64,000 nt of DNA, taken from contig NZ_CAKASL010000002.1 in assembly GCF_916858655.1 (NCBI RefSeq), positions 496,001-560,000 of the forward strand, in the 5' to 3' direction. The notes under the pieces are model-generated. The model searched no databases and was not told the DNA's origin. It worked only from the letters and a program-made list of their open reading frames with translations. The stretch is from Aeromicrobium sp. Leaf350 (GTDB lineage: Bacteria > Actinomycetota > Actinomycetes > Propionibacteriales > Nocardioidaceae). Positions 11,768 to 22,308 of this stretch are shown piece after piece (the first letter of the stretch is position 1; each line of letters opens with the position of its first letter). The translations under genes and the position numbers were made by a program.

Positions 11768-11793
11768 CGGCCTTGGTGCTAGCGGCCTGGGTG
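11764..11793 (+). repeat. Two tandem 15-base units at the gntP stop
   Basis: CTAGCGGCCTTGGTG is followed directly by CTAGCGGCCTGGGTG (one mismatch). The first unit supplies the TAG stop of the permease gene. Confidence 0.85.
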
Positions 11794-11807
11794 TGGGCAG
11801 AGGGTTG

Positions 11808-11813
11808 TAACGT
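11808..11813 (+). promoter_or_regulatory. -10 element TAACGT, leaderless ABC exporter
   Basis: TAACGT ends six bases before the GTG at 11820, which predicts a leaderless transcript for the two-gene exporter operon. Confidence 0.6.
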
Positions 11814-11819
11814 GCAACG

Positions 11820-13549
11820 GTGCTCGTCCCGCTGCTCCGCCGCTACCTGGCCCCCTACCGGGCGTCGCTCCTGGTGGTGCTCGTCCTGCAGCTCGCGCAG
11901 ACCGTCGCGAGCCTCTACCTCCCCAGCCTGAACGCCGACATCATCGACCGTGGCGTCGTGGAGGGCGACACGGACCTGATCTGGCGCCTGGGCGGCACGA
12001 TGCTCGCGGTCACGCTGCTGCAGGTCGTCGCGACCGTCGCCGCCGTGTACGTCGGCGCTCGCGTCGCGATGGCGCTCGGACGCGACCTGCGCGCCGCGCT
12101 GTTCGACCGGGTCGAGACCTTCGCGGCCCGCGAGATGGCCGAGCTGGGGGCCCCGACCCTCATCACCCGCTCCACGGTCGACGTCCAGCAGGTGCAGCTG
12201 CTCGGCTTCATGCTGCTGACGATGTTCGTGACCGCGCCGATCATGGCGGTCGGCGGACTCGTGATGGCGCTGCGCGAGGACGTCGTGATGTCGGGACTGC
12301 TGGTCGTGGTGATCCCGGCGCTCGTCCTCAGCATCGGCCTGGTCATCCGCCAGATGCGTCCGCTGTTCCGCCTCATGCAGGGACGCGTCGACCGCATCAA
12401 CGGGGTCATGCGCGAGCAGATCATGGGCATCCGGGTGATCCGCGCCTTCGTCAAGGAGGACGAGGAGACGGCGCGCTTCGCCGACGCCAACGCCGAGTAC
12501 CGCGACGTCGCGGTCGCCGCCGGACGCCTCATGTCGACGATGTTCCCGATCGTCATGCTCGTCATGAACCTCTCGGTCGCCCTCGCCACCTGGCTGGGCG
12601 GCTACCGCATCGGCAACGGCGACCTGCAGATCGGCACGTTGACGGCGTTCCAGAACTACCTGGTCCTCATCCTCATGTCGGTCATGATGGCGACGTTCAT
12701 CTTCATGCTGTGGCCGCGCGCCGAGGTCTCGGCCGAGCGCATCACCGAGGTGCTCGAGACCGAGCCGAGCGTGCTCGGCGCGGCGGACGCGGAGCCCGTG
12801 ACCCTGTCGCGCGGCCGCGTCGACATCCGCGGCGCCTCCTTCGGGTATCCGGGGGCCGAGCAGGACGTGCTGCAGCAGATCGACCTGGTGGCCCGCCCTG
12901 GCGAGACGACGGCGATCATCGGCTCCACCGGCAGCGGCAAGACCACGCTGCTCGGACTCGTGGCGCGGCTGTTCGACGCGACGGGCGGCACGGTCGAGAT
13001 CGACGGTCACGACCTGCGCACCCTGCGGCTCGAGGACGTGTGGGCGGCGATCGGGCTCGTGCCGCAGAAGCCGCTGCTGTTCTCCGGGACCGTCGCCTCC
13101 AACCTGCGCTACGGCCGGCCCGACGCGACCGACGAGGAGCTGTGGGAGGCACTCGAGATCGCGCAGGCCCGCGACTTCGTCGAGAAGCGCCCCGAGGGGT
13201 TGGCCACGCCGATCTCCCAGGGCGGCTCCAACGTCTCGGGCGGCCAGCGGCAGCGACTCGCGATCGCCCGTGCGGTCGTGAAGCGACCGGCCGTGTACCT
13301 GTTCGACGACTCGTTCTCGGCCCTCGACTACGGCACCGACGCCGCGCTCCGCGCCGCGCTGCGACCGGTGACGGCGGAGTCAGCCGTGCTCGTGGTGGCC
13401 CAGCGGGTCAGCACGATCCGCCAGGCCGACCGCATCGTCGTGCTGGACGAGGGCAGGGTCGCCGGCACGGGAACCCACGCCGAGCTCATGCAGACCTGCA
13501 CGGTCTATCGCGAGATCGTGCTCTCGCAGCTGACCGAGGAGGAGGCGTC

Positions 13550-13553
<4 letters not shown>
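11820..13553 (+). CDS. ABC exporter half-transporter, first subunit
   Basis: A 577-residue half-transporter with an N-terminal six-helix exporter domain (residues ~1-320) and a C-terminal ATPase. Walker A GSTGSGKTT is near 367, the signature VSGGQRQRLAIARA follows, and the Walker B end reads VYLFDDSFSALD. The Walker B catalytic glutamate is replaced by aspartate (FDDS), as in the degenerate site of heterodimeric exporters. It pairs with the next gene by a four-base overlap. The pair resembles mycobacterial Rv1273c/Rv1272c-type exporters linked to drug or lipid export; the substrate cannot be read from sequence. Confidence 0.88.
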
Positions 13554-15484
<1,931 letters not shown>

Positions 15485-15496
15485 GGGAGGTCGCTG

Positions 15497-15862
15497 CTAC
15501 CCCTGCAGGAACGGGGCGACGCGCGACTTCGGGCGGCCGATGATCGCCCGGTCGCCGCGCACGAGCACGGGCCGCTCCATCAGACGCGGGTGCTCGACCA
15601 GCAGGTCGGCCACGGCCTCGGGCGACGTGTAGTCGTCGGCGCTGAGTCCCTGGTCGCGGAAGAAGGAGTCCTTGCGCACCAGGTCGGCGGGGGAGTCCTC
15701 GAGCTTCGCGACCAGCTCGAGGAGCTGCTCCCGTGTCAGGGGTGTCTTGAGGTACTGCACGACCTCGACGTCGGCGCCGACCTCCTCGGCCACCGTCAGG
15801 GCGTGGCGGGAGGTGGAGCACTGGGCGTGGTGCAGGACGGTCACGTCGCTCATGGGGTCCAT
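15497..15862 (-). CDS. ArsC/Spx-family arsenate reductase-like protein
   Basis: A thioredoxin-fold protein of about 121 residues. The N-terminal CSTSRHAL motif and the C-terminal RPVLVRGDRAIIGRP stretch match the ArsC family, which reduces arsenate with glutathione, glutaredoxin or mycothiol-type partners. The start is the ATG at 15862, eight bases after AGGGG; a second ATG nine bases further in is possible. It converges on the exporter operon with a 12-base gap. No arsenite efflux gene or ArsR is nearby, so a general redox role (YfgD-like) is as likely as true arsenic resistance. Confidence 0.82.
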   Translation of the reverse strand: MDPMSDVTVLHHAQCSTSRHALTVAEEVGADVEVVQYLKTPLTREQLLELVAKLEDSPADLVRKDSFFRDQGLSADDYTSPEAVADLLVEHPRLMERPVLVRGDRAIIGRPKSRVAPFLQG

Positions 15863-15896
15863 GGTGCCAGCCCCTGGCGCCCGGCCGTGTGGCGAC

Positions 15897-15926
15897 TTGG
15901 AGGCCCGCGCGGACGCGTGGCACAAT
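15897..15926 (+). promoter_or_regulatory. rpsP operon promoter
   Basis: TTGGAG, an 18-base spacer, then CACAAT. It lies upstream of rpsP-khpA-rimM-trmD and divergent from the ArsC-like gene. The predicted leader is about 130 bases; I see no clear regulatory fold in it. Confidence 0.5.
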
Positions 15927-16060
15927 GTCTCCTTGTGTCCGAAGGACGGTGAGGACCCTCTCACCCGAACCGACCTCGGCCCCTCGACTCACCCGACGTG
16001 TGTGTTCCCCACCCGCGACGGACGTCCACTCATACCGAGCACCAAGGAGACACCACAACC

Positions 16061-16567
16061 GTGGCCGTCAAGATTCGTCTGAAGCGCATGGGCAAGATCC
16101 GCGCCCCGTTCTACCGCATCGTCATCGCCGACTCGCGCACCAAGCGCGACGGTCGCGTGATCGAGGAGATCGGCACCTACAACCCCAAGACCGAGCCGTC
16201 GACGATCAACGTCAACTCCGAGCGCGCGCAGTACTGGCTCGGCGTCGGCGCGCAGCCGACCGAGTCGGTCGCGGCGATCCTCAAGATCACCGGCGACATC
16301 GGTGGCACCTCCACCCTGAAGTCGCCCGAGGCGAAGGCCGACAAGGCCCTCGCGTTCGACGCCGCGCTGAAGGAGCTCCACGCGGAGCCCAAGGCCGACG
16401 CGACCACGAAGAAGGCCGCCGCCAAGAAGGCCGACAAGGCTGAGAAGGCCGAGAAGGTCGAGGAGCCCAAGGCCGAGGAGCCCGCCGAGGCTGCTGCCGA
16501 GGAGACCCCCGCCGAGGAGCCCACGGCCGAGGAGCCCGCCGCCGACGACAAGCCCGCCGAGGCCTGA
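16061..16567 (+). CDS. rpsP: 30S ribosomal protein S16
   Basis: Small-subunit protein of 168 residues. The conserved core [19 protein letters not shown] begins right after the GTG, and AAGGAG lies twelve bases upstream. Residues ~1-110 are S16; the rest is a long Lys/Ala/Glu-rich tail of low complexity, common in actinobacterial S16 and about doubling the length of the E. coli protein. First gene of the S16-KhpA-RimM-TrmD block, which joins ribosome building with tRNA modification. Confidence 0.96.
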   Translation: MAVKIRLKRMGKIRAPFYRIVIADSRTKRDGRVIEEIGTYNPKTEPSTINVNSERAQYWLGVGAQPTESVAAILKITGDIGGTSTLKSPEAKADKALAFDAALKELHAEPKADATTKKAAAKKADKAEKAEKVEEPKAEEPAEAAAEETPAEEPTAEEPAADDKPAEA

Positions 16568-16569
16568 TC

Positions 16570-16818
16570 GTGGCTGCACCCATCGTCGAGGTCATCGAGC
16601 ACCTCGTGGCCGGCATCGTCGCTCACCCCGACGAGGTCGACGTGCGAGCCAAGCAGACCCGACGTGGTGACCTCTTCGAGGTGCGCGTCAACGCCGAGGA
16701 CCTCGGCAAGGTCATCGGACGCCAGGGCCGCACGGCCTCGGCGATCCGTACCGTGACCGCCGCGGTCGCCGGCGACGCCGCCCGCATCGACTTCGTCGAC
16801 GTCGACCGACGTCGCTGA
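16570..16818 (+). CDS. khpA: KH-domain RNA-binding protein KhpA
   Basis: An 82-residue single KH domain. The RNA-binding GxxG loop is seen as IGRQGRTASAIR. Family members (also named YlqC) bind RNA broadly, often with KhpB/Jag, and in some bacteria affect cell elongation and division. It starts with GTG two bases after the rpsP stop, so translation is coupled. Position between rpsP and rimM is the standard actinobacterial and firmicute arrangement. Confidence 0.93.
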   Translation: MAAPIVEVIEHLVAGIVAHPDEVDVRAKQTRRGDLFEVRVNAEDLGKVIGRQGRTASAIRTVTAAVAGDAARIDFVDVDRRR

Positions 16819-16829
16819 GGTCTGAGTCG

Positions 16830-17363
16830 ATGACCGTCTCGGTGGTCGTCGGCCGCATCGGCCGGGCCCACGGCATCCGTGGTGAGCTGGCCGTCGACGT
16901 CCGCACGGACGAGCCCGAGCGCCGCCTGGCGCCGGGCTCGTCCGTCGTCGCGTCCGGGGGACGCACGCTGACCATCGCCGCCACGCGGCAGCAGGGCAGC
17001 AAGCTCGTCGTGCGCTTCGCCGAGGTGCCTGACCGCAACGACGCCGAGACCCTGCACGGACAGGTGCTGGAGTCGGTCGTCGACGAGGCCGACGTGCCCG
17101 ACGACGACGCCTACTACGACCGGCAGCTCGTCGGCCTCGCCGTGCGCGTCGGCAGCGCCGACGGCCCCGCCATCGGCGCGGTCGTCCGCGTCGACCACCT
17201 GCCGAGCCAGGACCTCCTGGTCGTCGACGTCGACGGCGCGGAGGTGCTCGTGCCGTTCGTGACGGCGCTCGTGCCGGAGGTCGACCTCGACGCCGGCCAC
17301 CTGGTCGTCGTCGACCGGCCCGGCCTGCTCGACCCGGGTGCCGCGGAGGTCGTGGAGACCTGA
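16830..17363 (+). CDS. rimM: Ribosome maturation factor RimM
   Basis: Binds S19 and helps mature the 30S head. The 177-residue protein has the N-terminal RimM barrel with [15 protein letters not shown] and a C-terminal PRC barrel (~95-175) ending in [22 protein letters not shown]-like ribosome site precedes the ATG. The stop overlaps the trmD ATG by one base (TGATG). Confidence 0.94.
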   Translation: MTVSVVVGRIGRAHGIRGELAVDVRTDEPERRLAPGSSVVASGGRTLTIAATRQQGSKLVVRFAEVPDRNDAETLHGQVLESVVDEADVPDDDAYYDRQLVGLAVRVGSADGPAIGAVVRVDHLPSQDLLVVDVDGAEVLVPFVTALVPEVDLDAGHLVVVDRPGLLDPGAAEVVET

Positions 17364-18043
17364 TGCGCATCGACGTCGTCACGATCTTCCCCGACTACCT
17401 CGCTCCGCTCGACCTGTCCCTGCCGGGCAAGGCTCGCGAGCGCGGACTGATCGAGCTCGGTGTCCACGACCTGCGGCAGTGGGCGACCGACCGCCACCAC
17501 ACGGTCGACGACACCCCCTACGGCGGGGGAGCGGGCATGGTCATGAAGCCCGAGCCCTGGGGACAGGCGCTCGACGCCGTCACGACCGACGACTGCGTCG
17601 TCCTCGTGCCCACCCCGTCGGGACGCCCCTTCCGCCAGGCCGACGCCGAGCGACTGAGCCATGAGCATCACCTGGTGTTCGCGTGCGGACGGTACGAGGG
17701 CATCGACCAGCGGGTCATCGACGAGGCCGGCACGCGGTGGCGCGTCGAGGAGGTCTCGCTGGGCGACTTCGTGCTCAACGGGGGAGAGGTCGCCGCGCTC
17801 GCGGTGATCGAGGCCGTCGTGCGCCTGCTGCCGGGCTTCATGGGCAACCCGGAGTCGATCGCCGAGGAGTCGCACGGCACCGACGGCCTGCTGGAGTACC
17901 CCGTCTACACCAAGCCGGCCACCTGGCGCGGGCGTGACGTGCCCGAGGTCCTCCTGTCCGGCCACCACGGCCACGTCGCCGCCTGGCGCCGGGAGCAGTC
18001 GCTGGAGCGGACGCGCGAGCGTCGCCCCGACCTCCTGCCTTGA
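17363..18043 (+). CDS. trmD: tRNA (guanine37-N1)-methyltransferase TrmD
   Basis: SpoU-TrmD (SPOUT) enzyme that methylates G37 next to the anticodon with S-adenosylmethionine, preventing frameshifts. The 226-residue protein shows [24 protein letters not shown] and [15 protein letters not shown], which form the trefoil-knot SAM site. Usually rplS follows directly; here an ammonium transporter gene is placed between them. Confidence 0.96.
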   Translation: MRIDVVTIFPDYLAPLDLSLPGKARERGLIELGVHDLRQWATDRHHTVDDTPYGGGAGMVMKPEPWGQALDAVTTDDCVVLVPTPSGRPFRQADAERLSHEHHLVFACGRYEGIDQRVIDEAGTRWRVEEVSLGDFVLNGGEVAALAVIEAVVRLLPGFMGNPESIAEESHGTDGLLEYPVYTKPATWRGRDVPEVLLSGHHGHVAAWRREQSLERTRERRPDLLP

Positions 18044-18062
18044 CGCGCCGTCACCGCCCGGC

Positions 18063-18109
18063 GTTACCTCCTGTTCACACAGGTTCGGATGTCGTAACAC
18101 CAGCGTGAT
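18063..18109 (+). promoter_or_regulatory. Two GlnR-like half-boxes before second amt
   Basis: GTTAC-n6-TTCAC at 18063-18078 and GTAAC-n6-GTGAT at 18094-18109. Each has the 11-base pentamer spacing of GlnR half-sites, but the gap between them is 15 bases rather than the usual 6. Regulation by GlnR is plausible but weaker than at 4201. Confidence 0.4.
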
Positions 18110-18130
18110 GCTGAGGCAAGCCTGAGGGAA

Positions 18131-18162
18131 TCTCGCGCCGCCAGACTGACGGCGCAGTGAGA
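18131..18162 (+). promoter_or_regulatory. Hairpin in the leader of the second amt
   Basis: GCGCCG (18135-18140) pairs with CGGCGC (18150-18155) around a nine-base loop; outer TCTC and GAGA extend the stem across a three-base bulge. No T-run follows, so it is not an obvious terminator. The role is unknown; trmD terminator or leader structure are both possible. Confidence 0.35.
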
Positions 18163-18218
18163 GCAGCAAGGACGCTGCCCTGACGATGGCTCTCCCCCAA
18201 TAGGCAAATGAGGTTGAA

Positions 18219-19472
18219 ATGTCAGTCGATCTTTCCTGGCAGCTGATCTGCACGGCTCTCGTGCTCTTTATGACACCAGGACTCGCGTTCTTCTACGGCG
18301 GACTGGTCAAGGCCAAGTCCGTGGTGTCGATGATGATGCTGAGCTTCGGCTCGATCGCGGTCGTCACGGTCCTCTACGTGCTCTACGGCGGCACCGGCAT
18401 CGCCGGCAACGGCACGAGCGGCGGCAGCGAGTACTTCGGCAACCCGTTCGAGGACTTCGGCATGACCGACCTCGTGACGTCGGCCGGCAGCGGCGACGCC
18501 GGCAACCTCTTCGGTGGCCACGCCTTCCTCGTCGCGTTCTGCATCATCACGGTGGCCCTCGTCTCGGGCGCCGTCGCCGACCGTGCGCGGTTCTGGCCCT
18601 GGATGCTCTTCGCGGCCCTGTTCGCGACCTTCGTCGTGTTCCCGACGTTCCGCTGGCTCTTCGGCGTCGACGCCGACGGCAACTTCTACGGCTGGCTCGC
18701 CAACGACGTCTTCGGCTTCGGCGCTGCGCTCGACTGGGCCGGCGGCACGATCATCCACCAGTCCGCGGGTGCTGCTGCCCTGGCGCTGGCGCTGGTGCTC
18801 GGCAAGCGCAAGGTCGGCTTCTCCAAGGAGGAGTCGAAGCCGCACAACGTGCCGCTCGTGCTCATCGGTGCCGCGATCCTGTGGTTCGGCTGGTTCGGCT
18901 TCAACACCGGCGTCTACGGCGCCGACGAGGGCCAGACCTCGCTGATCTTCTTCAACACGCTGATCACCCCGGCCGCCGCGCTGATCGGCTGGATCGTCGT
19001 CGAGACCTTCCGTGACGGCAAGGCCACCGCGGTCGGCGCCGCCTCGGGCGTCGTCACCGGTCTCGTCGCCATCACGCCGGCCTGCGCCTTCCTGACCCCC
19101 GTCTGGGCCCTCGTGCTCGGCGTCGTCTCGGGTGTCGTCTGCGCCCTCGCGGTCGACCTGAAGTTCAAGCTCGGCTTCGACGACACGCTCGACGTCGTCG
19201 GCATCCACCTGGTCGCCGGCTTCATCGGCTGTGTCTACATCGGCTTCTTCGGCTCGGAGACGCTCACGGGTGGCAGCCTGTTCTTCGGTGGCGAGACGGA
19301 CCTGCTGATCGCCCAGATCCTGTCCTCGCTCACGATCATCGTGTTCTCGTTCGTCGTCGCCTACATCATCGGCTTCGCGATCGAGAAGACGATCGGCTTC
19401 CGCGCCAAGGAGGAGGACGAGATCGCCGGCATCGACACGGTGCTGCACGGCGAGGGCTACGCCTTCGACTGA
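18219..19472 (+). CDS. amt: Ammonium transporter Amt (second copy)
   Basis: A 417-residue Amt/MEP/Rh channel with about eleven helices. The N-terminus keeps TPGLAFFYGGLVKAKSVVSMM, and the pore histidines appear in TIIHQSAGAAALALA and VVGIHLVAGFIG. A GAGG site precedes the ATG. It differs clearly from the copy at 4291, with a longer loop of Gly/Ser and acidic residues after helix 2, so it is not a recent duplicate. It stands alone between trmD and rplS, without a PII gene, behind GlnR-like half-boxes, and ends in a strong hairpin. Probably a separately regulated paralogue. Confidence 0.93.
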   Translation: MSVDLSWQLICTALVLFMTPGLAFFYGGLVKAKSVVSMMMLSFGSIAVVTVLYVLYGGTGIAGNGTSGGSEYFGNPFEDFGMTDLVTSAGSGDAGNLFGGHAFLVAFCIITVALVSGAVADRARFWPWMLFAALFATFVVFPTFRWLFGVDADGNFYGWLANDVFGFGAALDWAGGTIIHQSAGAAALALALVLGKRKVGFSKEESKPHNVPLVLIGAAILWFGWFGFNTGVYGADEGQTSLIFFNTLITPAAALIGWIVVETFRDGKATAVGAASGVVTGLVAITPACAFLTPVWALVLGVVSGVVCALAVDLKFKLGFDDTLDVVGIHLVAGFIGCVYIGFFGSETLTGGSLFFGGETDLLIAQILSSLTIIVFSFVVAYIIGFAIEKTIGFRAKEEDEIAGIDTVLHGEGYAFD

Positions 19473-19511
19473 CCCCACACACCTGAACGGGCTCGGGCCC
19501 GATCTGGATCA

Positions 19512-19546
19512 GGAACGCCCGTCGGACACGCTCCGGCGGGCGTTCC
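19512..19546 (+). terminator. Hairpin terminator after second amt
   Basis: A 15-bp stem (outer arms GGAACGCCCG and CGGGCGTTCC, one G-U pair inside) closes a five-base CACGC loop. There is no T-run, as is common in actinobacteria. Confidence 0.7.
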
Positions 19547-19735
19547 GCCGTCCACCCGCAGGACGCCCCGATTTCTCCGGGAACGCTGCGGTGTGGCAAC
19601 ATTGACCCTCGGCGTGGTCGCCTCTGCCACAGGGGTCGCGACCACTCACGCCGACCTCCCTCTCGCCACCAGCGCGAGAGGCGACCATCTTCTGACCGAC
19701 CGTCGGTGACCTGTGGCACCCACGAGGAGCACATC
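19547..19735 (+). other. Leader region of rplS
   Basis: About 190 bases between the amt terminator and rplS. It should hold the rplS promoter; a TTGACC at 19603 could be a -35, but no convincing -10 follows at the right distance. A CACGAGGAGCAC ribosome site lies just before the ATG. I see no coding signal. Confidence 0.4.
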
Positions 19736-20086
19736 ATGACCAACATCGTCGACCAGCTCGCCGCGGAGTCCCGCCGCGACGACGTCCCCGACTTCCGCGC
19801 CGGCGACACCCTCAAGGTGAACGTCAAGGTCGTCGAGGGCAACCGCTCCCGCGTCCAGGTCTTCCAGGGCGTCTGCATCAAGGTGCAGGGCTCGGGCATC
19901 GGCCGCACCTTCACGGTCCGCAAGGTCAGCTTCGGCGTCGGCGTCGAGCGCACCTTCCCGCTCCACACCCCGATCATCGAGTCGATCGAGGTCGCCACCC
20001 GCGGCGACGTGCGCCGCGCGAAGCTCTACTACCTGCGCAACCTTCGCGGCAAGGCCGCGAAGATCAAGGAGAAGCGCGACATCTGA
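19736..20086 (+). CDS. rplS: 50S ribosomal protein L19
   Basis: A 116-residue large-subunit protein at the 30S-50S interface. Conserved segments are [41 protein letters not shown] and [19 protein letters not shown]. The ATG with GAGGAG upstream is the family start; a longer in-frame reading from 19706 is rejected. It is followed at once by a terminator, so it appears to be monocistronic here. Confidence 0.96.
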   Translation: MTNIVDQLAAESRRDDVPDFRAGDTLKVNVKVVEGNRSRVQVFQGVCIKVQGSGIGRTFTVRKVSFGVGVERTFPLHTPIIESIEVATRGDVRRAKLYYLRNLRGKAAKIKEKRDI

Positions 20087-20104
20087 TCGCGCAGAGCGTG
20101 TGTC

Positions 20105-20131
20105 ACGGGGCGGGCCTTCGGCCCGCCCCGT
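20105..20131 (+). terminator. rplS terminator abutting lepB promoter
   Basis: ACGGGGCGGGCC pairs perfectly with GGCCCGCCCCGT around a TTC loop (12-bp stem). The last paired base is directly followed by the lepB -10 hexamer. Confidence 0.85.
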
Positions 20132-20137
20132 TACGCT
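20132..20137 (+). promoter_or_regulatory. -10 element TACGCT, leaderless lepB
   Basis: TACGCT ends six bases before the lepB GTG. Its spacer and -35 region are occupied by the rplS terminator stem. Confidence 0.65.
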
Positions 20138-20143
20138 TCCCCG

Positions 20144-20830
20144 GTGGCCACGAGCAAAGAGCACCGTCAGCGGCGCGGTCTGCCGATCTGGCAGGAGTCC
20201 CTGCTCCTGGTCGCGATCGCCACCGTCATGGCGATCGTGGTCAAGTCGTTCTTCCTCCAGGCGTTCTACATCCCGTCGGAGTCGATGCAGCCCACGCTGC
20301 TGGTCAACGACAAGCTCCTCGTCCAGAAGGTCTCCCTCTGGACCGGTGAGCCCGAGCGCGGCGACATCGTCGTCTTCGACGATCCCGGGGGATGGCTGGC
20401 CGGTCAGGTCGAGCCGTCCGACCCGAACTTCGTGCAGAAGGGGCTCGAGACGATCGGTCTCTTCCCCACCGGCAACCACCTGATCAAGCGCGTCATCGGT
20501 GTCGGCGGCGACCACGTGCAGTGCTGCGACGGCAGCGGCCGCCTCATCGTCAACGGCCAGCCGATCGACGAGCCGTACGTGCTCGACCCGACCGTCATCC
20601 GCAATCGCGAGTTCGACGTCGTCGTCAAGGACGGCTACCTCTGGGTCATGGGCGACAACCGTGACAACTCGGCCGACTCGGTCGCCCACCTGGGCGACCC
20701 GGGCGGCGGCCAGGTGCAGGTCGACGACGTCGTGGGCATCGCCTGGGTCCGGGTGTGGCCGCTCAATCGCCTCGGGGGACTCGGCGACGTCGACGCGTTC
20801 GACGACGTGCCCGACTCCCCGCCGAGCTGA
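20144..20830 (+). CDS. lepB: Signal peptidase I
   Basis: Cleaves signal peptides from Sec and Tat exported proteins on the outer face of the membrane. The 228-residue protein has one N-terminal helix (~19-38), then the catalytic Ser47 in YIPSESMQPTL and the general-base Lys115 in LIKRVIGVGGDHV. The later box MGDNRDNSADS is intact. A single N-terminal anchor is usual for Gram-positives. Expressed from its own leaderless promoter; rnhB follows 21 bases later. Confidence 0.95.
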   Translation: MATSKEHRQRRGLPIWQESLLLVAIATVMAIVVKSFFLQAFYIPSESMQPTLLVNDKLLVQKVSLWTGEPERGDIVVFDDPGGWLAGQVEPSDPNFVQKGLETIGLFPTGNHLIKRVIGVGGDHVQCCDGSGRLIVNGQPIDEPYVLDPTVIRNREFDVVVKDGYLWVMGDNRDNSADSVAHLGDPGGGQVQVDDVVGIAWVRVWPLNRLGGLGDVDAFDDVPDSPPS

Positions 20831-20851
20831 CCGGGGCGAGGCTGACCCGCG

Positions 20852-21547
20852 ATGACGACCCGTCTGCGTGGACGCACGATCCGTCGTGACGCCGGCCTGT
20901 ACGGCTACGAGCGCGCCCTCGAGCGGCGCGGCCTGACCCCCGTCGCCGGTGTCGACGAGGCAGGGCGTGGCGCCTGTGCCGGCCCCCTGGTGGCAGCGGC
21001 CGTGGTCCTCGACCGCGAGATCCCCGGGCTGGCCGACTCCAAGCTGCTGACCGCTGCGCGGCGCGAGCGTTGCTACGAGCTCGTCCTCGAGCGCGCCGTG
21101 GACGTCGCCGTGGTCGTGATCTCGCCGCAGGACTGCGACCGCATGGGCATCCAGCCCGCCAACATCGAGGCGCTGCGTCGCGCCCTCGCCCGGCTGCACG
21201 TGCGCCCGGGCTACGTGCTGACCGACGGGTTTCCGGTCGACGGTCTCGGCGTGCCGGGGCTCGCGATGTGGAAGGGCGACAGGGTCGCCGCCTCGATCGC
21301 TGCGGCCTCGGTGGTTGCGAAGGTCACCCGGGACGCGCTCATGGTCGACCTCCACGAGCAGTACCCGCACTACGAGTTCGAGACGCACAAGGGGTACAAC
21401 ACGGCGCTGCACGAGGCGGCGCTGCAGCAGCACGGTCCCTGCCCCGTGCACCGCGCCACCTGGGCCAACGTGCGAGCGTTGACCCAGGCGCAGACCCAGA
21501 CCACCACGACCGGGACCGTCCAGAACGAGCAGGGGAGCCAGACATGA
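20852..21547 (+). CDS. rnhB: Ribonuclease HII
   Basis: Removes ribonucleotides and RNA from RNA-DNA hybrids. The 231-residue protein shows the catalytic VDEAGRGACAGPLVAAAV (Asp-Glu pair) and later DSKLLTAARRE and YEFETHKGYNTALHEAAL boxes. The last ~20 residues are a Gln/Thr-rich tail. GCGAGG lies upstream of the ATG. The stop overlaps the DUF2469 start by four bases. Confidence 0.95.
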   Translation: MTTRLRGRTIRRDAGLYGYERALERRGLTPVAGVDEAGRGACAGPLVAAAVVLDREIPGLADSKLLTAARRERCYELVLERAVDVAVVVISPQDCDRMGIQPANIEALRRALARLHVRPGYVLTDGFPVDGLGVPGLAMWKGDRVAASIAAASVVAKVTRDALMVDLHEQYPHYEFETHKGYNTALHEAALQQHGPCPVHRATWANVRALTQAQTQTTTTGTVQNEQGSQT

Positions 21548-21855
21548 GCACCGAGGACCTGGAGCGGTTCGAGGCCGAGGCCGAGCTGGCGCTGTACCGC
21601 GAGTACCGCGACGTCGTGAAGATCTTCAAGTACGTCGTCGAGACCGACCGGCGCTTCTACCTCTGCAACGCGGTCGACGTGAAGGTGCGCTCCGAGACGG
21701 GCGACGCCTACTTCGAGGTCACGCTGACCGACGCGTGGGTGTGGGACATCTACCGTCCCGCGCGCTTCGCGAAGCAGGTCAAGGTCCTGACGTTCAAGGA
21801 CGTCAACGTCGAGGAGCTCCAGGACTCCGACTTCAAGGTGCCGCCCAACTCCTAG
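21544..21855 (+). CDS. DUF2469 family protein
   Basis: A 103-residue, acidic, highly conserved actinobacterial protein of unknown function. Recognisable stretches are MSTEDLERFEAEAELALYRE, YVVETDRRFYLCNAVDV and WVWDIYRPARFAKQVKV. It has no signal peptide or membrane helix. It is coupled to rnhB by ATGA and precedes the YraN gene, the standard order in actinobacteria, which hints at a nucleic-acid role but does not show one. Confidence 0.9.
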   Translation: MSTEDLERFEAEAELALYREYRDVVKIFKYVVETDRRFYLCNAVDVKVRSETGDAYFEVTLTDAWVWDIYRPARFAKQVKVLTFKDVNVEELQDSDFKVPPNS

Positions 21856-21945
21856 TCCGCGATGCTCGTCCTCCACAGGGCTCGGGCGTCCACAGCGCCG
21901 TTCCGGGTCCTCGTGCCGGCCCGCGCGCGCAGCGACGCTCGGTGC

Positions 21946-22308
21946 ATGACCTACGCGCGCAACCAGGCCCTCGGTTCCTACGGCGAACGCATCGCGGCCG
22001 ACCACCTCGTGGCCTCCGGCCTCGTGATCCTCGACCGCAACTGGCGGTGCCGGTTCGGTGAGATCGACATCGTGGCTCGCGACGGCACGACGCTCGTGAT
22101 CTGCGAGGTCAAGACGCGCAGCAACTTGACGTTCGGACCACCCACCGAGGCGGTCACGACGCACAAGGCCAACCGGCTGCGCCGTCTGGCCCAGGCCTGG
22201 CTCGAGACGCACGACGTGCACCCGCCCGCCGTGCGCATCGACCTGGTCAGCGTGCTGGTGCCCCGCAGCGGCGCGGCCGAGGTCGACCTGATCCGGGGCG
22301 TGGCCTGA
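21946..22308 (+). CDS. YraN/UPF0102 family nuclease-fold protein
   Basis: A 120-residue protein of the restriction-endonuclease-like fold. GEIDIVARDGTTLVICEVKTR carries the D and E-x-K residues of that fold. The ATG at 21946 gives the family length and N-terminus (NQALGSYGERIAADHL); the reading from 21862 adds an unrelated Arg/Ala-rich stretch. The function is unproven, though Holliday-junction-resolvase-like activity is often suggested. Upstream, two TCCACAG strings occur within 25 bases; their role is unknown. Confidence 0.88.
   Translation: MTYARNQALGSYGERIAADHLVASGLVILDRNWRCRFGEIDIVARDGTTLVICEVKTRSNLTFGPPTEAVTTHKANRLRRLAQAWLETHDVHPPAVRIDLVSVLVPRSGAAEVDLIRGVA

Noticed and set aside
11764..11793. 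Tandem duplication as an insertion-sequence target site or IS end.
   Set aside because: Units are directly adjacent with no element between them and no inverted terminal repeats.
15497..15862. The ArsC-like gene as part of an arsenic resistance operon.
   Set aside because: No ArsR, ArsB/Acr3 or ArsH gene is near, and the gene stands alone.
21880..21930. Two TCCACAG strings upstream of the YraN gene as DnaA boxes or an origin.
   Set aside because: Only the partial box core is present twice, with no AT-rich region and no dnaA or dnaN nearby.
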